A DNA stretch of 50,504 nt from Streptomyces radicis (GTDB taxonomy: Bacteria; Actinomycetota; Actinomycetes; Streptomycetales; Streptomycetaceae). The notes below the pieces were generated by a model that saw nothing but the letters and a program-made list of their open reading frames with translations, had not been told where the DNA came from and made no database searches. The stretch spans positions 1 through 50,504 of the forward strand of contig NZ_RBDY01000043.1 of assembly GCF_003626575.1 (NCBI RefSeq), written 5' to 3'. Numbering within the stretch: the stretch's first letter is position 1; each line of letters starts with the position of its first letter. The position numbers were made by a program, and so were the translations under genes. Below are positions 14,346 to 22,289 of the stretch, piece after piece.

Positions 14346-16505
14346 ATGCGCAGTCACCACTGGATCGCCGCGGCGCGTCCCGCGGAACGCGACACCCTTC
14401 GGGCGGGGCTCGACCTGCCCCCGCCGCTGGCGCGGGTCAGCGCGCACCGGAGCCTGCGCGGCCCGTACACCGCCGCGGGCACCCTGCTGCGCGCCGTCGC
14501 CGCCGACGCGCTGCGCCTGCGCCCCGATCTCGGCCCCCGGCACCGCATCGAACTCCAGGAGGCCGCACCGGAGTTGGTGACCCTGGTGCCCAAGGTCACC
14601 TGGGCGGCCACCAGCAGCGAGCAGGGCGTCGCCCCCGTCGCCCGCTATCCCGCGAGGCAGCACTCGCTGCGCATCGCGCACGGCCTGACCGACTTCCTCA
14701 CCGCCTACCTCGACGCGCTGGGCGGCGGGCCGCGCACGCTGGTGGTCGACGCGGTGGACCACGCCGACCCGACCGACCGCGAGTTCCTTGCCGTCCTGCT
14801 GCGCCGGATGCCCGCCGAGCGGCTGACCCTCGTGCTCACCACGCGGGGCGAGCTGCCGGGCGACCCGCCGGGGCCCGTCGACGCGTCGCTCTCCGAGGCG
14901 GTGGCCACCCACTGCGTTGCGCTCACGGGAACGGCCCCCGCCGAGCCCGCGGAAGCCGCCGCGCCGGGGACGGACAACGCACCGGGGACGGACGCCGCAC
15001 CCGGGGCGGCCGCCGCGGCGGCCGCCCGCGCGCACGTCGCCGCCGACGGCACCGACGAGGACGCCGCCCGCGCCCGCGCGTACGCGGCGCTCGACCCGGC
15101 GGCGCGCGCCGCCCTGCACGACGCGCGCGCCGCCGAACTGGCCGACGCGGCCGACGCGGAGCCGTCCCTGCGCATGGGCGCCCTGCTGCACCACCTGGTG
15201 AACGGCGGCGACCCGGGCGGCGCGGGCGTCGAGGCCGTGCGGCACGCCCAGACCCGGTGCAAGCAGCTGGGCCTCTACCAATCGGCCATCCTCTACGGCG
15301 AGTTGGGGCTGCGCCTGGTGGACCACGCCGAACGCCCCGACGCCTGGTGGGAGATCATCAGGGACACGGCGGTCGCGCTGGCCGCGGCCGGGCGCGCCGA
15401 GGAGTCCGAGGCGCTCCAGGACCGGGCGCGCCGCACGAGCCTCGACCCGGTCGTGCACATGAAGCTCGCGTACGAGACCGCGATGCTCTACGCCCGCCAC
15501 TTCGCGAGCGACCGGCGCGACCCCGACCGGGCGCGCGCCTGGGTGAACCAGGCCATCGCGTTCGCCGACCAGCTGCCTGACCCGGGTGAGCGCACGTTCT
15601 ACTCGGTGTTCAACCGCAACGGGCTCGCCCTGATCGAGACCCGCGTCGGCCGCGTCGACGAGGCGCTGCGGCTGCTCGACGAGGGCATCGAACGGCTCGA
15701 CAAGGAGCTGCACCTGGGCGAACGCACGTGGCACCGCACGGGGTTGCGCTACAACCGCGCGCAGGTCAACGCCATGAGCGGGCGCCTCGACGCCGCCCTC
15801 GCCGACTACGCCGAGGTGATGGCGTCGGAGAACGACTTCGCCGACCACTACTTCAACCGCGGGACGATCCTGCGGCGGATGGGCCGGGTCGAGGAGGCGC
15901 TCGCCGACTACCAGGAGGCGCTGCGGCTGGAGCCGCCGTTCCCCGAGGCGTACTACAACTGCGGGGACGCGCGCCTCGAACTCGGTGACGTACAGGGGGC
16001 GTTGGCCGACTTCGAGCGCGTTCTCGAGCTTGACCCCTCGCACCTGGACGCCCGGCTGAACCAGGCGAGCCTGCTGGCCGACCTGGGCGAGGGCGAGGCG
16101 GCGCTGCGCAGCGTCGCCGAAGGGCTCGCGGGCGCGCCCGACGACGCGCACCTGCTGTCGCTGCGGGGGCGGCTGCTGGCCGAGGCGGGCGATCACGAGG
16201 GGGCGAGGGCGGCGCTCGACGCGGCGGTCCACCACGACCCCGGGCTCGCGGAGGCGTGGGGCGTGCGGGCGGTCCTGGCGTTCGAGGCGGGCGACCTGGC
16301 CGGGGCGACGGCGGACTTCGACCGGGCGCTGACCCTGGGCGACCTGCCCGAACTCCGTTACAACCGCGGCCTGGTGCACGAGGCGGCGGGCCGCTTCGGC
16401 GAGGCGGCGGCCGACTTCGCCGCCGTCCTCGCCGTCACCGACGACGCCGACGCCCGCGCCCACTACGACGACTGTCGGCGCGCGACCGAGCGCGCCGGGG
16501 TGTAA
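14346..16505 (+). CDS. Large tetratricopeptide-repeat protein with degenerate NTPase-like N-terminus
   Basis: The 719-residue protein starts at ATG 14346 after AAAGGAGAGG. The first ~180 residues look like an AAA/STAND module: HRSLRGPYTAAGTLLRAVAA in the Walker A position, with no classical GKT/S, and a Walker B-like strand TLVVDAVDHADPTDREF. A low-complexity Ala/Thr/Pro linker (~200-240) follows. From ~300 to the end are TPR units with A/L/G/Y spacing (ALADYAEVMASENDFADHYF, EEALADYQEALRLEPPFPEA, GALADFERVLELDPSHLDAR, ADFDRALTLGDLPELRYNRG). It is probably a scaffold for the RiPP enzymes. It sits 103 bp after the protease gene and three bases before the flavin reductase start. Confidence 0.85.
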   Translation: MRSHHWIAAARPAERDTLRAGLDLPPPLARVSAHRSLRGPYTAAGTLLRAVAADALRLRPDLGPRHRIELQEAAPELVTLVPKVTWAATSSEQGVAPVARYPARQHSLRIAHGLTDFLTAYLDALGGGPRTLVVDAVDHADPTDREFLAVLLRRMPAERLTLVLTTRGELPGDPPGPVDASLSEAVATHCVALTGTAPAEPAEAAAPGTDNAPGTDAAPGAAAAAAARAHVAADGTDEDAARARAYAALDPAARAALHDARAAELADAADAEPSLRMGALLHHLVNGGDPGGAGVEAVRHAQTRCKQLGLYQSAILYGELGLRLVDHAERPDAWWEIIRDTAVALAAAGRAEESEALQDRARRTSLDPVVHMKLAYETAMLYARHFASDRRDPDRARAWVNQAIAFADQLPDPGERTFYSVFNRNGLALIETRVGRVDEALRLLDEGIERLDKELHLGERTWHRTGLRYNRAQVNAMSGRLDAALADYAEVMASENDFADHYFNRGTILRRMGRVEEALADYQEALRLEPPFPEAYYNCGDARLELGDVQGALADFERVLELDPSHLDARLNQASLLADLGEGEAALRSVAEGLAGAPDDAHLLSLRGRLLAEAGDHEGARAALDAAVHHDPGLAEAWGVRAVLAFEAGDLAGATADFDRALTLGDLPELRYNRGLVHEAAGRFGEAAADFAAVLAVTDDADARAHYDDCRRATERAGV

Positions 16506-16507
16506 CG

Positions 16508-17005
16508 GTGTCAACCGGCGTCACCGCGGCGTCGGCCTCGGCGTTCACGGAGGCGATGGCCCGGCTGGCCTCGGGCGTCGCCGTGGTCTCGGCCCGCCGC
16601 CCCGACGGCGCGCCCTGCGGCCTGCTGGTCTCCTCACTGTGCTCCTACAGCGCCAGGCCGCCCTCCGTGCTGGTGTCGGTCGCCCGCGACTCGCGGTCCT
16701 GCCAGGTCCTGGCGGACGGCGCGGAGTTCGGCGTGCACCTGCTCGGCCGCGGCGACGCGGCGCTGGCCGCCGTCTTCGCCGGGCGGGGCGAGGACAAGTT
16801 CGCCGAGGCGGCGTGGAGTTGGGACGGCGCGGTGCCCCGGCTCGCCGGGACGTGCGCCTACCTCAGGTGCGCGCCAGGCGCCGCGTTCGGGCACGGGGAC
16901 CACGTCGTGGTGATCGGGGAGGTCGTGCGCTGCGACCTCGGCGGGGATGACCCGCTCGTCTACTACCGGCGGAGCCTGGGGTGGCGGCTGGCCGGGGAGC
17001 CATGA
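16508..17005 (+). CDS. Flavin reductase-like (DIM6/NTAB, HpaC-type) protein
   Basis: I chose GTG 16508, two bases after the TPR stop, giving 165 residues, the normal size. The fold's signature is clear: FTEAMARLASGVAVVSARRP at the start, GLLVSSLCSYSARPPSVLVSV (FMN-binding strand and S/C-S-x-x-P motif), VLADGAEFGVHLL, FGHGDHVVVIGEV (G-D-H motif) and PLVYYRRSLG. Such proteins supply reduced flavin to a partner monooxygenase or use FMN directly. No partner oxygenase is nearby, so it may carry out a redox modification of the RiPP itself. Confidence 0.9.
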   Translation: MSTGVTAASASAFTEAMARLASGVAVVSARRPDGAPCGLLVSSLCSYSARPPSVLVSVARDSRSCQVLADGAEFGVHLLGRGDAALAAVFAGRGEDKFAEAAWSWDGAVPRLAGTCAYLRCAPGAAFGHGDHVVVIGEVVRCDLGGDDPLVYYRRSLGWRLAGEP

Positions 17006-17020
17006 ACGGACCCGCGGTCC

Positions 17021-17184
17021 GTCAGGTGGGGGTGGCCCGTCAGGTGGGGGTGGCCCGTCAGGTGGGGGTGGCCCGTCAGGTGGGGGTGGCCCGTCAGGTG
17101 GGGGTGGCCCGTCAGGTGGGGGTGGCCCGTCAGGTGGGGGTGGCCCGTCAGGTGGGGGTGGCGCCCATCAGGTGGGGGTGGCCC
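17021..17184. repeat. 18-bp VNTR, about nine units, G-rich
   Basis: The unit GTCAGGTGGGGGTGGCCC is repeated head to tail from 17021; seven copies are perfect, the eighth ends GCGC instead of GCCC and a ninth (ATCAGGTGGGGGTGGCCC) is offset by two bases. The array fills the space between two convergent genes and enters the SARP gene's 3' end, where unit nine encodes its last residues. The G runs could form quadruplexes in the top strand and stop transcription from the left. Copy number should vary among strains. Confidence 0.95.
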
Positions 17185-18019
17185 GGCAGCGCGGGTGCCG
17201 GGCCGTGACGAGGTACTGGTCGTGCAGGGCGGCCCGTTGGGCCGCGCGCAGCGCGGGCCCGGGCTCGACGCCGATCTCGCCGACGATGAGGCGGCGCGCC
17301 GAGGCGTAGGCGGCGAGCGCCTCGGCCCTGCGCCCCGCCTGGCACAGGGCGAGCACCAGCTGCTCGTGGAACGTCTCCTGGAGCGGGTGCCTGACGCACT
17401 GCTCCTTCAACTCGCCGATGACCAGCGGCCCATGGCCCTGGCACAGCGCCGTCTCGTAGGACTCGCGCTCCACGGCGAGGCGTTCCTCGGCGAGCCGCGT
17501 GATGGAGGGCGCCAGCATGCCGACCGTTCCGAGATCGCTCAACGGGCGCCCCCGGCACAGCGAGAGCGCCCGCCGGAACGCGAGCCCCGCCTGCCCGCAG
17601 TGACCTTCGCCGACCAGCCGCCGCCCCGTGGAGGCCAGCGTCCTGAACCGTTCGAGGTCCAACTCGCCAGGCCGCACCCGCAGTCGGTAGCCCGCCAGCT
17701 CGGTGCTGAGCCGCGGATGGCTGCGGGCGTCGCGGTGGGCGGCGCTGTGCGCGGGGTCGAGCGCCCGCCTGAGCCCCGACACATACATCTGGAGCGTGGC
17801 GACGGCGGACCGCGGCGGGCGCGAGCTCCACAGCTCATCGATCAACTGGCCCACGGAGACGGGCCTGTTGGCGGAGAGCAGCAGAACGGCGAGCAGCACC
17901 CTGCGTTTGAGCGCGCTGGGTGTGCAGGGGCGCCCGTCGCGGACGACGCCCAACGGGCCGAGAACCTGGAACCGCAACGTGCGCGGTCCACGGCTCGCGG
18001 GAGCCGGGGAGGCGGCCAC
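17168..18019 (-). CDS. SARP-family pathway regulator (OmpR-type DNA-binding plus BTAD)
   Basis: The 283-residue protein starts at GTG 18019. The winged helix covers ~15-105: LRFQVLGPLGVVRDGRPCTP, KRRVLLAVLLLSANRPVSVG, DELWSSRPPRSAVATLQMYV, LRRAL, and ends with the β-hairpin LAGYRLRV. Residues ~115-265 are the bacterial transcriptional activator domain (ELDLERFRTLASTGRRL ... RLAEERLAVERESYETAL ... HPLQETFHEQLVLALCQAGR). SARPs of this length are pathway-specific activators in Streptomyces. It converges on the candidate RiPP operon, so it is the obvious regulator of that locus. The last residues (CRATPT) are encoded by the VNTR, showing that the repeat has reshaped its C-terminus. Confidence 0.92.
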   Translation of the reverse strand: MAASPAPASRGPRTLRFQVLGPLGVVRDGRPCTPSALKRRVLLAVLLLSANRPVSVGQLIDELWSSRPPRSAVATLQMYVSGLRRALDPAHSAAHRDARSHPRLSTELAGYRLRVRPGELDLERFRTLASTGRRLVGEGHCGQAGLAFRRALSLCRGRPLSDLGTVGMLAPSITRLAEERLAVERESYETALCQGHGPLVIGELKEQCVRHPLQETFHEQLVLALCQAGRRAEALAAYASARRLIVGEIGVEPGPALRAAQRAALHDQYLVTARHPRCRATPT

Positions 18020-18284
18020 CCGGCGTCACCTGACCCGGGGGACGCTCGGCGAACACTCGGGGAACGCTAAGGGTTTTTTTGAACATGGCGTGACGCACAT
18101 ACCGATCTCCTCCATGTGACTCGCGTAGATAACCACCAAGCATCCACACATCCCCCGCACCGGGTGAGCCGGGATCCGGTCAAAGGGGAGGGCTGGCCGC
18201 CCGGGCGACCGAGGAGGCGGCACGGCGTGCGCGGACGCGGGCACGGCACGCGCGGCCAACTCCCTTGTCAAGGCCGCTGGTTCA

Positions 18285-18336
18285 CATCGCCGCAATGCGG
18301 CGATGGCCAAAAGTAGCCCGCGGCGGACGCCGCGGG
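18285..18336. repeat. Two adjacent strong hairpins
   Basis: The first has arms CATCGCCGCA and TGCGGCGATG with one base between (18285-18305). The second has arms CCCGCGGCG and CGCCGCGGG around GA (18317-18336). Both are perfect and lie 11 bp apart near the left end of the non-coding stretch. They may terminate transcription in either direction or be part of the repeat family that fills the next 600 bp. Confidence 0.75.
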
Positions 18337-18974
18337 TGCCGCGGCGCGAGCCGCAGTCGGCGCGGCCGGGGGCCGCACAGTACGCGCCGCGCCGCAGGCT
18401 ACGTGTGCCTGCGGCAGGGCGAGGACACCCCACATGTGCCGCAGCACCAGCCGCGGCGGGACCCCGGCCGGGGGCGCGGCGGCGCGAGCCGCGATCGGCG
18501 CGACCGAGGCCACAGCGCCGCATGGCACGCGGTGCGGGCCACGCTCGCCAGCCCGGCGGGCACGGCCGGATGCGCGGCCCATCGAGCCGCGCGCACCAAC
18601 CACGGCGGCACACGGCCAAGGCCGCACCGCGCGGGCCACGCGCGCCGACCACGGTGGCGCACAAAGGTTGCCCACGACACCAGCCACGTTCACCAACCGC
18701 AGCGGGCACGGTCGATGGCGCGCGGCACGCCTGGCGCGGCGCGTGGCACCTGGCGCGACGGCGCGGGGTCGGGGCCACGCCGCATCGGATGCGGCGCGAG
18801 CCGCGTTCACCAGCGGCGGCGGGCACGGCCAGATGGGCGGCCCATCGTGCCGCGCGCACCGACCACGGCGGCACACGGCCGAGGCCGCAGCGCCGCACAC
18901 GCCGCGGCGCGAGCCGCCCGCACCAGCGGCAGGTGCGCGGCCGCGTCGTGCGGCGAACCCCGCGGAGCGCCGAT
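18337..18974. repeat. Non-coding stretch of interleaved imperfect repeats with a recurring GNRA-type hairpin
   Basis: No gene is supported between the SARP start (18019) and the TetR stop (18975): the long frames have no ribosome site and consist of Arg/Ala/Gly/Pro. What is present is repetitive. The 14-mer GCGGCGCGAGCCGC occurs four times (18341, 18479, 18791, 18904); as RNA it is a 5-bp stem closed by a GCGA tetraloop. A ~60-bp block (GCGGGCACGGCC ... CGGCCCATCG ... CCGCGCGCACC ... CACGGCGGCACACGGCC) occurs at ~18558 and ~18816 with few differences, and shorter pieces of it recur at ~18646 and ~18700. This is unlike ordinary intergenic DNA. Confidence 0.75.
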
Positions 18975-19544
18975 TCAGTCGAAGATCAGGGCGAGGTGGC
19001 TGTCGAGCGCGGCGATCGCCGCCTCCTCGGTGAGCTGCCGGGACAGCACCTGGATGCCGAGGCCGTCGACGAGCGCGAGGAGACCGGCCGCCGCGCGTTC
19101 GGGGTCGATGCCGTCCGCCCCTGACGCCCGCAGCTGGTCGGCGAGGAACTCCCGCATCCCCGCGGCGGATTCGCGCAGCCCCGAGGCGATCGACGGCTTC
19201 ACCGCGGCGTACGCGAGGAAGGCGAGCACGACGTGGTTCTCCAGCCTGCGCGTCTCGTCGAGCGGCAGCACCTCGCACAGCAGGCCGCGGACGAGCTCGC
19301 GCGGCGTCGCCGACGCGACCGCGCCGTCGGATCGTTCGCGGATCCGGTCCATGACCATGCCGAGGGCGAACGCCATCATCTCGTCCTTGGTGCGGAAATA
19401 GTGCTGCACCATCCCGGTCGAGACCCCCGCCTCGGCCGCCACATGCCGCAGGCTCACCTCTTCGAGGCCGCGCGCGGCGGCGAGCCGCATGAGCGCGTCG
19501 GCGAGCAGCTCCCTGCGTGCGCGGTGATCGACCTTGCGGGGCAT
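18975..19544 (-). CDS. TetR-family transcriptional regulator
   Basis: I chose the ATG at 19544, giving 189 residues; an in-frame GTG lies three codons earlier. Residues ~8-55 are the TetR helix-turn-helix (RARRELLADALMRLAAARGL, VSLRHVAAEAGVSTGMVQHYF) followed by RTKDEMMAFAL. The C-terminal ligand domain resembles BetI-like members (ERAAAGLLALVDGLGIQVLS). It is divergent from the rifampin-phosphotransferase-like gene 72 bp away, and two matching AT-rich boxes lie between. The simple inference is a repressor of that gene induced by its substrate. Confidence 0.92.
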   Translation of the reverse strand: MPRKVDHRARRELLADALMRLAAARGLEEVSLRHVAAEAGVSTGMVQHYFRTKDEMMAFALGMVMDRIRERSDGAVASATPRELVRGLLCEVLPLDETRRLENHVVLAFLAYAAVKPSIASGLRESAAGMREFLADQLRASGADGIDPERAAAGLLALVDGLGIQVLSRQLTEEAAIAALDSHLALIFD

Positions 19545-19555
19545 GCGGGCCACTT

Positions 19556-19599
19556 TACATTGCGATTGTATTATCCTCGGAAACATTGCGACCGTATTG
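19556..19599. promoter_or_regulatory. Paired operator-like boxes between the TetR and phosphotransferase genes
   Basis: TACATTGCGATTGTATTA (19556-19573) and AACATTGCGACCGTATTG (19582-19599) share ACATTGCGA-x-x-GTATT and are 26 bp apart. The first has TACA/TGTA ends. They are the only AT-rich piece for kilobases and occupy the whole promoter space of both divergent genes, as expected for TetR operators. The assignment is inferred. Confidence 0.6.
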
Positions 19600-19616
19600 G
19601 GAAAGGGGTGGTCGGC

Positions 19617-22052
19617 ATGACCGTGCTCGGGCTGGCGGCGGTGGATCCGGGGCGGCGCGACCTGGTGGGCGGGAAGGCCGCCGGGCTCGCCGCGTTGATC
19701 AGGCGGGGCGAGCGCGTGCCGGACGGCTTCTGCGTCACGACCGAGGCGCACCGCCGCGGCGAGGTGCCACGGGCCGAGGTGCTCGCGGCGTACGACGAGC
19801 TCGGCGGCGGGCCCGTCGCGGTCCGTTCGAGCGCCACGGCCGAGGACCTGCCGGACGCGAGCTTCGCGGGCCAGCAGGACACCTGGCTCGGGGTCGAGGG
19901 CCCCGACGAGCTGCTCGACGCGATCCGGGCCTGCTGGGACTCGTTGCACACCGAGCGCGCGATCGCCTACCGCGAGGCCGCGGGGGTCGCGCACGACGCC
20001 GTGCGCATGGCGGTCGTCGTCCAGCGGATGGTGAACGCCTCGGTCGCGGGCGTGCTGTTCACCGCCAACCCCCTCACGGGCTCGCGCGCCGAGACCGTCG
20101 TCGACGCCGCCCCCGGCCTCGGCACGGCGGTCGTCGACGGGACCGCGGCGGCCGACCACTACGTGCTCGACGGCGCGGATCCGCCGGAGCGCGGCTGCCT
20201 CACCCCGGCCAGGCTGAGGGAGCTGCGCGAGGTCGGCGAGCGCCTCGCGGACCGGCTCGGCGCGCCGCAGGACGTCGAGTGGGCCTATGACCGCGAAGGA
20301 ACGCTGTGGCTGCTGCAATCGCGGCCGATCACCACGCTGTTCCCCGCGCCGCCCGAGAGCGGGAGGCCGGGCACCCGGCTGTATGTCGAGTTCGGCCATG
20401 TCCAGGGCATGCTCCGCCCCGCGACGCCCATGGGCATGGCGACGCTGAGGTCGATGCTCGCGGACATGCTCGCCTCGTTCGGCCTCACGGTCGAGATCGT
20501 CGACATCGGCGGGCGGCTCTACGGCGACCTGACCGACGCGATGCGCGACCCGTCGACCCGGCGGCGTCTGGTGCGGCTCATGGCGGTGGACTTCGGGCCC
20601 CGCGCCCAGGCGGTGGTCGAGCACCTGCTGAACGACCCGCGCTTCGCCCCGGAGCGGCGTGGTGCCCGTCGGCGCGGGGCGGCGGCGCTGACGACGGGGC
20701 CAAGGGCGGTGGCCGGGATCCTCCGCGCGGTGGCCAGGCCAGCGGCGGCGCGGGCCCGGGTGTTCGGCGAGATCGAACGCCTTCGGCGGCGGCCGCTCCC
20801 CGAGCGCGCCCCCGGCACGGCCGCCGAGCTGCTCGACCTGGTCGAGGAGACCGGGCGGTCCGACGCGGGCCTCGACGCGATCATCTGGCCCGTGGTCAGC
20901 GGGCTCGTGGTCGCCGCGGCGCTGCCGCCCCTGCTGCGGGGCATCGCGAGCGACGACGAGATCCGCACCGTGCTCGGCGGGATGCCGCACAACGTCACGA
21001 TCGAGATGGACCTCGCGCTCTGGCGGGTGGCCCGGCGCGCCGCGCCCCACCGCGAGACCCTGCTGCACACGCCGCCCGACCGGCTCGCCGCCGCCCATCT
21101 CGCGGGCGAGCTCCCGGACTTCGGGCTCGGCGCGTTCCTCGACTCCTATGGCGTCAGGTCGGCCGCCGAGGTCGATGTCGGCGTGCCGCGCTGGTCGGAG
21201 GACCCGACGCCGGTGTTCGCGGCGCTCGCGGGCTACCTGCGGGTCACCGATCCCGAGCAGGCTCCCGACGCGCGGTTCGAGCGCGCCGCGGCGAGGGCCG
21301 AGGCGATGCTCGCCGAGCTCGCCCCGCGGGCCCGCCGCGCCCGCCCGGTGCGCGGTCGGCTCGCGGCTTTTCTCCTGGGCAGGGCACGGGAGTTGACCGG
21401 GCTGCGCGAGGCGGGGAAGTTCGCGGGTCTCCACCCGCTGCGCGACCGGCGCCTTCGCCTGCTGCTCATCGGCGCCGAGCTGAAGGAGAAGGGGCTCCTC
21501 CAACGCGCCGACGACGTCATGTTCCTCACGCTCCCCGAGCTGCGCGCCGCGGTGGAGCGCGGCGACGACCCGCGCGCGACGGTGGCGGGGCGGCGGGCGG
21601 AGTACGCGAGGGAGCTGCGGCGCCGGACCGTTCCCGTCGCGCTGCTCTCCGACGGCACCGACGTGGAGACGCTGCTGCCCGCTCGGGCGTCGGAGGGGCC
21701 CACGCTCACCGGCATGGGCGCGGCGCCAGGGCGGGCCACGGGGCGCGCCCGCGTGGTCCTCGACCCGGCCACCGCGTCGATCGAGCCGGGCGAGATCCTT
21801 GTCGCGCCGACGACCGACCCGGGCTGGACTCCGCTGTTCCTCACCGCGGGCGGGCTCGTCAGCGAGACCGGCGCGGTGATGGCGCACGGCCCCACCGTGG
21901 CGCGGGAGTACGGCATCCCCGCCGTGATCTGCGTGCCCGGCGCCACCGAACGCGTCGTGACCGGCCAGCTGATCACCGTCGACGGGGCCGCGGGGACGGT
22001 CACGATCGAACGGCCCGCCGCGGGGGCGGCCTCGGCGCCCGGGGCCCGATGA
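19617..22052 (+). CDS. Rifampin phosphotransferase-like dikinase (PEP/pyruvate-binding and PEP-utilising domains)
   Basis: The 811-residue enzyme starts at ATG 19617. The N-terminal ~310 residues are the ATP-binding PPDK/PEP-synthase domain (LVGGKAAGLAALIRRGERVP, VAVRSSATAEDLPDASFAGQ followed by QDTWLGV, FTANPLTGSRAE, QDVEWAYD, LLQSRPITTLF). The middle ~400 residues are variable, as in rifampin phosphotransferases. The C-terminal ~90 residues form the swivelling His domain with the phosphoryl histidine in VMAHGPTVAREYGIPAV. Length and order match Rph, which phosphorylates an ansa-chain hydroxyl using both ATP phosphates. The real substrate is unknown. The divergent TetR gene suggests an inducible resistance or modification function. 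Confidence 0.82.
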   Translation: MTVLGLAAVDPGRRDLVGGKAAGLAALIRRGERVPDGFCVTTEAHRRGEVPRAEVLAAYDELGGGPVAVRSSATAEDLPDASFAGQQDTWLGVEGPDELLDAIRACWDSLHTERAIAYREAAGVAHDAVRMAVVVQRMVNASVAGVLFTANPLTGSRAETVVDAAPGLGTAVVDGTAAADHYVLDGADPPERGCLTPARLRELREVGERLADRLGAPQDVEWAYDREGTLWLLQSRPITTLFPAPPESGRPGTRLYVEFGHVQGMLRPATPMGMATLRSMLADMLASFGLTVEIVDIGGRLYGDLTDAMRDPSTRRRLVRLMAVDFGPRAQAVVEHLLNDPRFAPERRGARRRGAAALTTGPRAVAGILRAVARPAAARARVFGEIERLRRRPLPERAPGTAAELLDLVEETGRSDAGLDAIIWPVVSGLVVAAALPPLLRGIASDDEIRTVLGGMPHNVTIEMDLALWRVARRAAPHRETLLHTPPDRLAAAHLAGELPDFGLGAFLDSYGVRSAAEVDVGVPRWSEDPTPVFAALAGYLRVTDPEQAPDARFERAAARAEAMLAELAPRARRARPVRGRLAAFLLGRARELTGLREAGKFAGLHPLRDRRLRLLLIGAELKEKGLLQRADDVMFLTLPELRAAVERGDDPRATVAGRRAEYARELRRRTVPVALLSDGTDVETLLPARASEGPTLTGMGAAPGRATGRARVVLDPATASIEPGEILVAPTTDPGWTPLFLTAGGLVSETGAVMAHGPTVAREYGIPAVICVPGATERVVTGQLITVDGAAGTVTIERPAAGAASAPGAR

Positions 22053-22289
22053 ATTCCCCGGACGCCGGTTCCCGCGTTTCTCCGGCGTTTTCCGAGGCGT
22101 TTTCTCGCGCGGGCACGACGGAAATACACTCCGCGCGGTCGCACCTTTTCGGGGCAGCGCGGGCCGCCCTCCCAACTCCCTTTCCCGGCCTGTTCATTAA
22201 CCGAGATTTCATGCGACTCCGGGTATTCAGGGCCCGGTTGAAGTGATATTTCTAGGGCGTCTTATTCCCCCACTTCTGGAGTAGGTTAA

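Noticed and set aside
17006..17208. Protein of repeated RQVGVA units from the VNTR
   Set aside because: It is simply the 18-bp DNA repeat read in one frame after the flavin reductase stop, with no ribosome site.
18341..18917. CRISPR-like array from the regularly recurring 14-mer
   Set aside because: Spacings are 138, 312 and 113 bp, the intervening sequence is itself repetitive, and no cas genes are present.
22049..22246. A 65-codon frame starting at an ATGA overlap with the phosphotransferase stop
   Set aside because: No ribosome site beyond the coupling, no recognisable motif, and composition drops to that of the AT-richer esterase promoter region; I treat the 22053-22289 gap as non-coding.
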